NCBI GenBank assembly: GCA_963757605.1
Contig: CAVWSF010000001.1
Coordinates: 816,027 to 880,026 of the forward strand
Reading direction: 5' to 3'
Origin: JAICJC01 sp963757605
Lineage (GTDB): Bacteria; Actinomycetota; Thermoleophilia; Gaiellales; JAICJC01
DNA length: 64,000 nt
The notes under the pieces are model-generated. The model searched no databases, was not told the DNA's origin, and was given only the letters and a program-made list of their open reading frames with translations. Below, in pieces: positions 49,334 to 57,166 of this stretch (within the stretch, counting starts at the first letter, position 1; each line of letters begins with the position of its first letter). The position numbers and the translations under genes were made by a program.

Positions 49334-50500
49334 CCCCAGGAGCGTCGCCGGCCCGCGCCGCTCCAGGCCGCGGGCGATGATGAGCCGCTGGATCTCGGAC
49401 GTCCCCTCCCAGATCCGGTCGACGCGAAGCTCACGCCACAGCCGCTCGGCCGGGTTCTCGCGCATGTAGCCGCGCCCGCCGAAGATCTGGACGACCCGGT
49501 CGGCCACCCGGCCCGCGGTCTCGGACGCGACGAGCTTGGCCATCGCCGCCTTGTGGTGGACGAGCTTGCGGTCGGCGCCCGTATCGGCCAGCCAGCCGAC
49601 GTAGTAGGTGAGAAGGCGCGCGGCCGTGACCTCGGCGGCGCAGTCGGCGAGGGCGAACGAGACGGCCTGGTGGTCGAAGATGCGCCCGCCGAACTGCTCG
49701 CGGTGAAGCGCCCAGTCGGTGCCGAGCTCGATCAGGCGGTCGCAGGCGCCCACGCAGCGGGCGGCGATGTGGACGCGCTCCTCGATGAACCACTCCCCGG
49801 TCAGCTCGAAGCCGCGCCCGCGCTCGCCCAGGATGTTCTCGCGCGGCACGGGCGTCTTCGTGAACGTGAACTCCGGATGCCGGTAGGGGAAGTTGTGCGT
49901 GAAATCGGGGTCGGCCGTCATCTCGACGCCGGGCGAGTCCTTGTCGACCAAGAAGAGCGCCGGCAACCGCTCGTTCCCGTCGACGGCCCAGGCGAGGACG
50001 ATGAAGTAGCTCGCGACGTCGCCGTCGGTCACGAACCACTTCGTCCCCGAGAGCTCGTAGTGCTCGCCGTTCCAGATCGCCTCGGCCTCGATCGCGCGCG
50101 GGTCGGAGCCGGCGTCGCCCTCGGTGATCGCGTAGGCGTGGCGGTGCTCGCCGCGGACATCGGGGATCAGATAGCGCTCGATCTGCTCGGGCGTGCCGTG
50201 GACGAGCACGTTGGAGGGCGACCAGACGAGCACCCAGAGGCAGTTCGTGAGCCGGCCCAGCTGCTCGTGGGCGACGATCTGCTCGGTCAGGTTGAACCCG
50301 CCGCCCCCGAACTCCCTGGGGATGTTGTTCGCGGCGAGGCCCGAGTCGAGCACGGCCTGGTGGATCCGCGCATGCGTCTCGGCCGAGAGCCGGCCGTGAC
50401 TCGCCTCCGCCTCCGCCTCGACGGGTTGCAGCACGTCGTCGACGAGGGCCCGCACGCGGGCGCGAAGCTCGATGAGCTCGGGCGAGAGCGAGAAGTCCAT
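49328..50500 (-). CDS. acyl-CoA dehydrogenase
   Basis: 390-residue flavoprotein oxidising an acyl-CoA at the alpha-beta bond. FAD/substrate motifs are YAITEGDAGSDPRAIEAEA (~118-136), TKWFVTDGD, REQFGGRIFDHQAVSFALAD and the C-terminal IWEGTSEIQRLIIARGL carrying the likely catalytic glutamate. GGAGG four bases before the ATG at 50500 supports that start; ATG 50503 is the alternative. It lies 19 bases after the hutF stop on the same strand, so co-transcription with histidine breakdown is possible but odd. Confidence 0.9.
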   Translation of the reverse strand: MDFSLSPELIELRARVRALVDDVLQPVEAEAEASHGRLSAETHARIHQAVLDSGLAANNIPREFGGGGFNLTEQIVAHEQLGRLTNCLWVLVWSPSNVLVHGTPEQIERYLIPDVRGEHRHAYAITEGDAGSDPRAIEAEAIWNGEHYELSGTKWFVTDGDVASYFIVLAWAVDGNERLPALFLVDKDSPGVEMTADPDFTHNFPYRHPEFTFTKTPVPRENILGERGRGFELTGEWFIEERVHIAARCVGACDRLIELGTDWALHREQFGGRIFDHQAVSFALADCAAEVTAARLLTYYVGWLADTGADRKLVHHKAAMAKLVASETAGRVADRVVQIFGGRGYMRENPAERLWRELRVDRIWEGTSEIQRLIIARGLERRGPATLLGL

Positions 50501-50519
50501 CATGCCTCCGGGCTGGGTG

Positions 50520-51650
50520 TCACGAGGGTGTGTCGAATGTGTCGGGCGGTCCGATGCGGGATCTGACCCCACCGAAGACGAGGGCGGCGGGCAGGTGCTC
50601 AGGGGCGATGCCGGCCAGCTCGGGCTCGGCGTCCGAGATCTCGATCTCGGGGAGCGCGACGGGGTCGAGCCCGAGGGCGCGGGCGCCGTTCTCGGAGCCG
50701 GCGGCGAGCAGGTACGGCGTCGGGCCGGCCTCGCCGGGCCGGACGAGCACGTTTCGGCGCTCGGCCGTGCGGCGGGCGATCGCCTCGATCTCGCGGATCT
50801 CCTGGATCGGGTCGATCACGGTGTTCGAGTCCGTGCCGATGCAGACCGGGATCCCGCGGGCGAAGATCCGCTCGGCCGGCAGGTAGCCGTCGCCGAGGTT
50901 GGCCTCGGTCGTCGGGCATGCGCAAATGGCGGCGCCCGCTTCCGCCATGAGACCGAGCTCGGCGTCGGAGGCGTGGGTGGCGTGCACGATCGTCGTCCCC
51001 TCGGTGAGGAGGCCCGCGTCGGCCAGGAGCTCGACGGGCCGGCGGCCATGCTCGGCCAGGCACTCCTCGATCTCGCGCCGCTGCTCGCAGGCGTGGGTGT
51101 GCACCACCATCCCCGTCTCGGCCGCGTAACGGGCGATCGCCTCGAGCCAGCCGCGCGAGCAGGCCCGCACGCTGTGCGGCGCGAGGCCGACGCGGCCGGG
51201 ATGCCCCGCGGCCAGGTCGTCGACACGGCGCAGGTAGGCGTCCACGTCGGGGTCGCAGAAGCGGCGCTGGCCCGGCGTCGGCGGCAGGCCGGCACCGGCC
51301 CGCTCGTAGGCAGTCATCAGGAGCACGATCTCGATGCCGGCCTCGGCGGCGGCCGCGATCGTGGCCTCGGCCATCGCGTTCGGCGGGTCATACGGCGTGC
51401 CGTCGGGGCGGTGGTGCGGGTAGTGGAACTCGCCGACCGCCACGTAGCCGGCCGCGCGCATCTCGCGGTAGGCGAGCAGGGCCACCTCAAAGGCCGAGTC
51501 GGGGTCGAGCCGCCCGGCCTCCGCGTACATCGCCTCGCGCCAGGTCCAGAAGTCGTCGTGCGGATGAGCCGGGTCGACGCGCTCCACCGCCCCGCGCAGG
51601 CGGCGCTGGAAGGCGTGGCTGTGAGCGTTCACGAAGCCGGGGAGGCGCAC
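50520..51650 (-). CDS. hutF: formimidoylglutamate deiminase (HutF), short form
   Basis: 376-residue amidohydrolase converting N-formimidoyl-glutamate to N-formyl-glutamate in histidine degradation. Diagnostic segments: LPGFVNAHSHAFQRRLRG (metal HxH), FWTWREAMYAEAGRL, GEFHYPHHRPDG, VGLAPHSVRA, HTHACEQRREIEEC, HATHASDAE and GTDSNTVIDPIQEI. Characterised HutF is ~450 residues; here the N-terminal ~50 residues are missing (GTG 51650 is next to the divergent M20 start). The C-terminus ends early in GGVRSRIGPPDTFDTPS, encoded by a GGGGTCAGATCCC-containing stretch, so both ends look shortened. Confidence 0.85.
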   Translation of the reverse strand: MRLPGFVNAHSHAFQRRLRGAVERVDPAHPHDDFWTWREAMYAEAGRLDPDSAFEVALLAYREMRAAGYVAVGEFHYPHHRPDGTPYDPPNAMAEATIAAAAEAGIEIVLLMTAYERAGAGLPPTPGQRRFCDPDVDAYLRRVDDLAAGHPGRVGLAPHSVRACSRGWLEAIARYAAETGMVVHTHACEQRREIEECLAEHGRRPVELLADAGLLTEGTTIVHATHASDAELGLMAEAGAAICACPTTEANLGDGYLPAERIFARGIPVCIGTDSNTVIDPIQEIREIEAIARRTAERRNVLVRPGEAGPTPYLLAAGSENGARALGLDPVALPEIEISDAEPELAGIAPEHLPAALVFGGVRSRIGPPDTFDTPS

Positions 51651-51672
51651 GGCGCGTATCCTTCCATGCCCG

Positions 51673-52860
51673 ATGGCGGAGGTCTCCCGGCAACGGTTCC
51701 TGGAGTGGTTCGGAGAGCTGGCGGACATCGGGCGTACCGACACCGGCTGGAACCGGGTCGCGTGGTCGCCGCTCGAGGTGGAGGCCCAGCGCTGGTTCCA
51801 GGCGAAGGCCGAGTCGATCGGGCTCGAGGTGCGCCGCGACGGGGCCGGCAGCGTGTGGGCCGTGACGCCCGACGCGGACGCCGGGCCGTGGACGTGCGCG
51901 GGCTCGCATCTCGACACCCAGCCCGACGGCGGCGCCTACGACGGCGCGCTCGGGATCGTCTGCGCGCTCGAGGCGGCCGCGGCGATCGTCGAGTCGGGGA
52001 TCGAGCGGCGCCGGCCGCTGGCCGTCGTCGCGTTCGTCGACGAGGAGGGCGCGCGCTTTCGCACCGCCTGCTTCGCGAGCCTCGCCATCACCGGCCGGCT
52101 GGACATCGACGAGGCGCTCTCGGCGATGGGCGGCGCGGAGGCGATCCACGGTGTCACCCGCGAGTCGCTGCTCGAGAGCCGCGCCCAGCTCGACAGGGTC
52201 GAGTCGTACCTCGAGGTGCACGTCGAGCAGGGGAAGGCGCTGGTCGACCGCGAGCTTGCGCTGGGCGTCGCCGACGTCCTCACCCCGCGGCAGCGGTGGC
52301 GGGCCGTCTTCACCGGCGAGTCCGACCACGCCGGCACCCGCGCGATGGCCGGCCGGCGCGACGCGCTCGTCGCCGCGGCGCCCTTCATCGTGGCCGTGTC
52401 CGAGGAGGCCGGGGCCCGGCCCGGCGCCGTCGGCACGGTCGGCCGGCTCGAGATCGCCCCCGGGTCGACGAACTCGATTCCCGGCCGGGTCGCGTGCCTG
52501 CTCGACGTCCGCGCGCGCGGGGCCGGCACGATCGACGATCTCGTGACGGCGCTCCGCAGCCGGTTCCCGGAGGCCGAGCTCTCGCGCGAGTCGCGAAACG
52601 ACGGCGCCGCCTTCGACGCCGATCTGCGGGCCGCGCTCCACGCCGGGGCCGAGCGCCGGACCATCCCCGCCGGCGACCTCCCGTCCTACGCCGGCCACGA
52701 CGCCGGCATCCTCGCGCCGCATGTCCCGGCCGCCATGCTCTTCGTCAGAAACCCGACGGGCGCGAGCCACACGCCGGCCGAGTCCGCCTCCGACGACGAC
52801 TGCGTCGCCGCGGCGCAGGTGCTGGCCGACGCGCTCGAGGCGCGGCTCACCGCCGCCTGA
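51673..52860 (+). CDS. M20-family amidohydrolase (allantoate/N-carbamoyl amino acid hydrolase-like)
   Basis: 395-residue dizinc amidase. Metal-site motifs: GSHLDTQPDGGAYDGALG (~80-97), VDEEGARF, YLEVHVEQGKALV, SDHAGTRAM and NPTGASHTPAE. Annotated relatives are allantoate amidohydrolase and N-carbamoyl-L-amino-acid hydrolase. In many actinobacteria such a gene sits among hut genes. Next to HutF it may remove the formyl group of N-formyl-glutamate; that is inferred. It is divergent from hutF with a 22-base gap. Confidence 0.85.
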   Translation: MAEVSRQRFLEWFGELADIGRTDTGWNRVAWSPLEVEAQRWFQAKAESIGLEVRRDGAGSVWAVTPDADAGPWTCAGSHLDTQPDGGAYDGALGIVCALEAAAAIVESGIERRRPLAVVAFVDEEGARFRTACFASLAITGRLDIDEALSAMGGAEAIHGVTRESLLESRAQLDRVESYLEVHVEQGKALVDRELALGVADVLTPRQRWRAVFTGESDHAGTRAMAGRRDALVAAAPFIVAVSEEAGARPGAVGTVGRLEIAPGSTNSIPGRVACLLDVRARGAGTIDDLVTALRSRFPEAELSRESRNDGAAFDADLRAALHAGAERRTIPAGDLPSYAGHDAGILAPHVPAAMLFVRNPTGASHTPAESASDDDCVAAAQVLADALEARLTAA

Positions 52861-53084
52861 GCGGGGCTGTGGAGATCAGTGTGGAAATCGCCGGGAGAAT
52901 GTGGACGGCGCGGGCCGGCCGAGCGGAACTTCGCGCACGTTGCGACGTCCGGCCTGTGGGAAACACGGACTCGCCTTGACGGCCACTTGTGGAAAGGGTG
53001 AGCGTAGCGCTGCCCAACACCCCCCAACCCTCCGGCGCCAGGCCCCAACGCATTCCGTCCTCTCGGGCCTGGCGTCGGACCGGT

Positions 53085-53270
53085 ATGACCCGTCCCGCCC
53101 CCGCCGAAGCGCCGCCCTCATCCGACCCCGCCGACCCGTCCGGTCGGCTCATGCGGGCGCTTCTGTCGTCGGCGGGCCTGGCGATCCGCGAGGACGTGGT
53201 GAGCGCGCCGGCGAAGGCGGCTCCGGCGAAACGACGGCCGCGGCGGCGGCGCGCGCCCAGCCCGAGCTGA
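53085..53270 (+). CDS. small hypothetical protein upstream of mobA-ASCH
   Basis: 61-residue frame MTRPAPAEAPPSSDP ... RLMRALLSSAGLAIREDVV with a basic tail. Its TGA overlaps a CTG that is the only start-like codon near the N-terminus of the MobA frame. It could be a separate coupled peptide, or the true N-terminus of the MobA protein joined by a frameshift. No family recognised. In the 224-base gap before it there are five TGTGGR hexamers (52868, 52880, 52900, 52955, 52988) and nothing else I recognise. Confidence 0.4.
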   Translation: MTRPAPAEAPPSSDPADPSGRLMRALLSSAGLAIREDVVSAPAKAAPAKRRPRRRRAPSPS

Positions 53271-54280
53271 CGGGCGGCCCGCGGCTCGCCGGGATCGTGC
53301 TCGCCGGCGGGCGCTCGACCCGGATGGGCGAGTCGAAGGCGCTCCTCGATTGGGGCGGCGTCCCGCTCGTCGCCCACGTCGCGCAGGTGGCGGCCGAGGC
53401 GGCGGCGCCGGTCGTCGTGGTTGCCGCGCCCGGCCAGGAGCTGCCGCCGCTTCCGGCCGGCGTCGAGGTCGCGCGCGACGCCGTCGCCGACCGCGGCCCG
53501 CTTGAGGGCCTGGCCGCCGGGATGCGGGCCGTTGGCGACCGGGCCGATGCCGCGTTCGCCTGCGGCGCGGACATGCCGCATCTGACGGCGGCGGCGATTG
53601 GCCGATTGGCCGTGCGACTGAGTGCCAATTGGGATGCCGTCGTCGTCCGGACGGCGGACGGCCGCGACCAACCGCTCGGCGCCGTGTACCGCCTGGCGCT
53701 ACTCGGGCTCGTGGACGAGCTCCTGGCGGCGGGCGAGGGCCGGCTCGGGCTCGTGGCCGAGCGGGCGCGGACGTGCCGGGTCGAGGCGAACGCCGAGCTG
53801 CGGGCGGCGCTTCGCAGCGTGAACACGCCCGAGGAGCTGGCCGAGGCGCGCGTCGACGCGTTCTGGGCCGAGTTCGTCGCCGCCACCGGCATCGACGGCC
53901 CGCATACGGCCTGGGGCTTCGGCTCCCACCCGGCGATGGCGACCGAGCTGGGCCTGCTCGTCCGCGACGGGCCGAAGCGGGCGACGGCGGGCCTGCGCTC
54001 CCAGTACGGCCCCGAAGAGCCGCTCCCGGAGGCCGGCGAGCTGAGCGTCATCATCGACGGCGCGAGCGTGCCGCTGTGCGTCATCCGCACGACCGATGTC
54101 GAGATCCGCCGGTTCGGCGACGTCGACGAGGAGTTCGCGTGGACGGAGGGCGAGGGCGACCGCAGCCTCGCCTACTGGCGTGCCGCGCACGTCGAGTTCT
54201 TCGCCTCACAGGGCGTCGATGTGACCGACGACGACGAGGTCGTGCTCGAGCGGTTCGAGCTCGTTTGGCCCGCCAGCTAG
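53267..54280 (+). CDS. MobA-like nucleotidyltransferase fused to an ASCH domain
   Basis: 337-residue fusion. The N-terminal half is a MobA/MocA-type NTP transferase (GIVLAGGRSTRMGESKALLDWGG, CGADMPHLT, DQPLGAVYR). MobA adds GMP or CMP to molybdopterin. From ~residue 195 an ASCH domain follows (AWGFGSHPAMATELGLLV, KRATAGLRSQYGPEEPLPEAGE, EGEGDRSLAYWRAAH), a fold linked to RNA binding or acetylcytidine hydrolysis. The frame is continuous between halves. No ATG/GTG/TTG lies near the conserved N-terminus; CTG 53267 overlapping the previous TGA is the best candidate. Its stop overlaps the convergent gene by 4 bases. Confidence 0.75.
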   Translation: MTGGPRLAGIVLAGGRSTRMGESKALLDWGGVPLVAHVAQVAAEAAAPVVVVAAPGQELPPLPAGVEVARDAVADRGPLEGLAAGMRAVGDRADAAFACGADMPHLTAAAIGRLAVRLSANWDAVVVRTADGRDQPLGAVYRLALLGLVDELLAAGEGRLGLVAERARTCRVEANAELRAALRSVNTPEELAEARVDAFWAEFVAATGIDGPHTAWGFGSHPAMATELGLLVRDGPKRATAGLRSQYGPEEPLPEAGELSVIIDGASVPLCVIRTTDVEIRRFGDVDEEFAWTEGEGDRSLAYWRAAHVEFFASQGVDVTDDDEVVLERFELVWPAS

Positions 54281-55167
54281 AGGGCCTCGAGCAGCCGGCG
54301 CGCGATCACGACCTCCGACCCCGCGAGGCCGGTCGACGCGTAGAGCGTGATGTCCGAGTCGCGGACCCGGCCGGAGGCGTCGCCGGCAATCACCGCGCCG
54401 AGGTGGGTGAGCTCCCGCGACGTGAAGAACGGCGCGCCGTACGCCGCCGCCTGCGCAGGTGAGTCGCTTACGACGAGCGCCGCCGCCTCGGCCAAGCCGG
54501 GAGGCGTCTCGCACGCGCCGGCCGCCTTCGGCCCGACGGTGTTCACGTGCGCGCCGGGGCTGATCCATCCCGCGTCGATCACCGGCGTCTCCGAGCGGGT
54601 GGCGAGGATGACGATCCCGGCCCCCTCCACCGCCGAGCGCGCATCCGGAACGGCCGCCGCGTGGAGCCCGAGCTCGTTGCGGGCCCGCTCGGCGAACCCG
54701 TCCCGGTGCGAGGCGGTCGGGCTGAACACGCGCACCTTCGCGATCCGGCGGGCGGCCGTCGCCGCCCAGAGCTGCGTCCACGCCTGGCGGCCGCTCCCCA
54801 CGACGCCGACGACGTCCGCCTCGGGTAGCGCCAGCGCGTCGACGGCCGCCGCGCCGAGCGCGCCCGTGCGGGCGGCTCCCAGCTCGACGCCGACGATGCA
54901 CCCGGCCAGGCCGCCGTCGGGATCCCAGACGAGGACGGCCTGGTCGGACTCCTCGATCCCGGTCTGGTAGACGCGAAAGCCGACGGCGCCGTCCGCGAGG
55001 CCGCCGATCGTGAAGACGAGCGACCGCTCGCCCAGCTCCGCATGGACGCGCGGGGGCGCGTGGAGCCCGCCGCGGTGGGCGTCGACCAGCGCGCGGCGGG
55101 CGCCGTCGAGGGCGAGCTCCGGCGTCAGCCGGGCCCGCACGTCGTCGTCTGAGAGCAGACGCGTCAT
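54277..55167 (-). CDS. ornithine cyclodeaminase/mu-crystallin family protein
   Basis: 296-residue NAD(P)-binding enzyme. It has the Rossmann motif VGVVGSGRQAWTQLWA (~119-134), FSPTASHRDGFAERA and the family core GAHVNTVGPKAAGACETP. The family includes ornithine cyclodeaminase, alanine dehydrogenase of the AlaDH-2 type and ketimine/pyrroline-carboxylate reductases; the substrate is an imine or amino acid but not identifiable. Confidence 0.85.
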   Translation of the reverse strand: MTRLLSDDDVRARLTPELALDGARRALVDAHRGGLHAPPRVHAELGERSLVFTIGGLADGAVGFRVYQTGIEESDQAVLVWDPDGGLAGCIVGVELGAARTGALGAAAVDALALPEADVVGVVGSGRQAWTQLWAATAARRIAKVRVFSPTASHRDGFAERARNELGLHAAAVPDARSAVEGAGIVILATRSETPVIDAGWISPGAHVNTVGPKAAGACETPPGLAEAAALVVSDSPAQAAAYGAPFFTSRELTHLGAVIAGDASGRVRDSDITLYASTGLAGSEVVIARRLLEAL

Positions 55168-55199
55168 CCGGCGGAATCAGAGCAGATTCCGCCGGCCGC

Positions 55200-55706
55200 T
55201 CAGGACGTCTCGACCTCCGCCGCGATCGCCGCGGCCGCGTCGGCGGACACGAGATGCCGTGCGATCTTCTCGTAGCCCTCCAGGCCGCGGGCCAGCTGCT
55301 CGACGACGCGATCCTCCGCGATCGCGATGATGGCCGACGTCCCGGGCGGGAGACTGGCGCCGATGTCCTTCAGATCCTCGTCCTTGAAGCCCTTGTCGTG
55401 GACCTTGCCCCACACGCCGCCGGCCCCCGCCCCCACGACTGCGGAGGCGATGATGCTCGGCGGGAAGATCAGGCCGGCGATCCCGCCGGCGATGGCGCCC
55501 CGCTTGGCCCACTTCTTGCCGCTCGGGTCGGCGGTCTCCACGAAGTGCACCTTGTCGTCGGCGGTGTGCACGATCACCGCGGCGTCGATCAGGTCGATCG
55601 CCCCGGCGCGATGGGCCGACTGGAAGTCCTTCAGGGCATCGGCCGCGCCCTTCTCGTCGCCGTACGCCGCGACGAAGAGCTCGACGGTTGTGGCCTGGCT
55701 GCTCAT
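55200..55706 (-). CDS. DUF1269-family membrane-associated stress protein (paralogue 1)
   Basis: 168 residues with the DUF1269 layout: an N-terminal ferredoxin-like segment (ELFVAAYGDEKGAADALKDF), the AVIVHTADDKVHFVETAD strand, a Gly/Ala-rich hydrophobic segment (AGLIFPPSIIASAVVGAGAGGVWG) and the LPPGTSAIIAIAEDRVVEQL segment. Function unknown; members are stress-induced in several bacteria. A second paralogue is at 63130. Located 89 bases from an ExoD gene. Confidence 0.8.
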   Translation of the reverse strand: MSSQATTVELFVAAYGDEKGAADALKDFQSAHRAGAIDLIDAAVIVHTADDKVHFVETADPSGKKWAKRGAIAGGIAGLIFPPSIIASAVVGAGAGGVWGKVHDKGFKDEDLKDIGASLPPGTSAIIAIAEDRVVEQLARGLEGYEKIARHLVSADAAAAIAAEVETS

Positions 55707-55795
55707 GCGTCACCCACTTTCGCTCGATGTGCCCGGACGATCCCCACTCCGCCCGCCGGCGGCCTCGTCCACATGGCGCGAGATCCTCGGCCCGG

Positions 55796-56482
55796 TCAGA
55801 GCAGGCCGCGGAGGACATGCGCCAGCGCCGCGCCGATCGTCACGATGAGGACGACCCCGGTCGTGCCGAGCACGAACCCAATGGCCAGGAGCAGGACGTC
55901 CTCGAAGATGATGGCGAGGGCGACGGCGATCGCGCCCATCGCGGGCAGCGTGTCGAGGCCCGAGAACGGCGGCGCGAGCCCGGCCGCCACGGCCAGCGCG
56001 ATGAAGATCAGGCCGAACACGGGCAGCATCCAGCGCTGGTGGAAGAGCGCCGCCCCGCGCGGGCGCGAGTAGCGCTCGACGCGCCGCACCCAGCGGATGA
56101 CGAAGGGGATCGCCCTGCCGGTCATCGTCGCGCCGAGCTCGCGACGGGCCCACCGCTCGGGAAGCCAGATGGTGCGGCGGCCGACCAGCATCTGGGCCGC
56201 CAGGAGCACGGTGATGAGCTCGAAGAGGTGGGTCACGCCGCCGGTCGGAAGCGGCAGCGCCGGGACGAACATGAGCATCAAGATCGTGACGGCGAAGCTC
56301 TTCTCCTCGAAGAGCTCGCCGAGCGCACCGAGCGTCTTCGGCTCGTCGCTTCGCAGCCACCCCTCCAGCTCGTCGCCGAAGGTCCCGCTCAGGTGCTGTG
56401 CCCCAGGCGGTCCATCTCCCGGCGGACCTCCGCTCCGGTGATCGGGCGCCGCGATCCCTTCGTACGGCTCTGTCTGTTCCAT
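55796..56482 (-). CDS. ExoD-family exopolysaccharide synthesis protein
   Basis: 228-residue membrane protein with the ExoD fold: an N-terminal cytosolic LGALGELFEEKSFAVTILMLMFVPALPLP, then ~4-5 helices (LFELITVLLAAQMLVG, FGLIFIALAVAAGLAPP, MGAIAVALAIIFEDVLLLAIGFVLG). ExoD affects surface polysaccharide in rhizobia, but its biochemistry is unknown. ATG 56482 is chosen; a longer frame has no family residues. Confidence 0.82.
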   Translation of the reverse strand: MEQTEPYEGIAAPDHRSGGPPGDGPPGAQHLSGTFGDELEGWLRSDEPKTLGALGELFEEKSFAVTILMLMFVPALPLPTGGVTHLFELITVLLAAQMLVGRRTIWLPERWARRELGATMTGRAIPFVIRWVRRVERYSRPRGAALFHQRWMLPVFGLIFIALAVAAGLAPPFSGLDTLPAMGAIAVALAIIFEDVLLLAIGFVLGTTGVVLIVTIGAALAHVLRGLL

Positions 56483-56593
56483 GTTCGAGTCCACCACTCC
56501 CAGGAGAATTTGGCATCCGCGGCCGCGCCTAAACCGTATCCGGCGTTCTACGAAAGCCGATCTCGGTTGGGAGGGCATGTGCCCGGCGCTGAC

Positions 56594-56599
56594 TAGCAT
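56594..56599 (+). promoter_or_regulatory. -10 element (TAGCAT) for the GNAT-mttB-2 operon
   Basis: TAGCAT is 6 bases before GTG 56606. It would make a leaderless transcript carrying the GNAT gene and all of cassette 2. Confidence 0.5.
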
Positions 56600-56605
56600 G
56601 GCCGG

Positions 56606-57163
56606 GTGGCTGGTTCACCGGCGGCGCCCGACGACGTGGTGGTCACCCCTCGACTGCGCCTGATCGCCCTGCCCGGGCCGGTCGTCGCCGAGGTGCTGGC
56701 CGGCGAGCCCGGCGCCTTTCTCGAGCATGTGGGAGTCGGATACGCCGCCGAATGGCCTTCGGAAGATCGCCACGTGCTCGAGCTGCGCAGGCGTCAGATC
56801 GGCGAGGGCGTCGACCACCGATGGCTGCTCCGCGCGGTGGTGACCCGGGCTGACCCGACCATGGTCGGCCGGATCGGCTTCCACGGTCCGCCCGACCCGA
56901 ACGGCATGGTGGAGATCGGCTACAAGGTCGACCCTGCGCACCGGCGCCTGGGGTTCGGCTTCGAGTGCGCAGAACGGCTGATCGCCGCGGCCGAGCAGCT
57001 CCCTCAGGTCACGGTCGTACGCGCCTCCATCGCGCCGGACAACGCGCCGTCGCTTCGGATCGCCGCGCGGCTGGGCTTCCAGCGGGTCGGCGAGCAGATC
57101 GACGAGATCGACGGCCTCGAGCTGGTGTTCGAGCGAAACGCCGGCGGCGGCCGGCTCCGTTAG
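56606..57163 (+). CDS. GNAT acetyltransferase (RimJ/RimL type)
   Basis: 185-residue N-acetyltransferase of the Acetyltransf_3 group. N-terminal TPRLRLIALPG is followed by GMVEIGYKVDPAHRRLGFGFECAERLI (acetyl-CoA loop RRLGFG) and IAPDNAPSLRIAARLGFQRVG. The acceptor is unknown. It ends three bases before the MttB gene, so it is the first gene of the second cassette operon and could modify its substrate or protect the cell from an amine intermediate. Confidence 0.85.
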   Translation: MAGSPAAPDDVVVTPRLRLIALPGPVVAEVLAGEPGAFLEHVGVGYAAEWPSEDRHVLELRRRQIGEGVDHRWLLRAVVTRADPTMVGRIGFHGPPDPNGMVEIGYKVDPAHRRLGFGFECAERLIAAAEQLPQVTVVRASIAPDNAPSLRIAARLGFQRVGEQIDEIDGLELVFERNAGGGRLR

Positions 57164-57166
57164 CCT

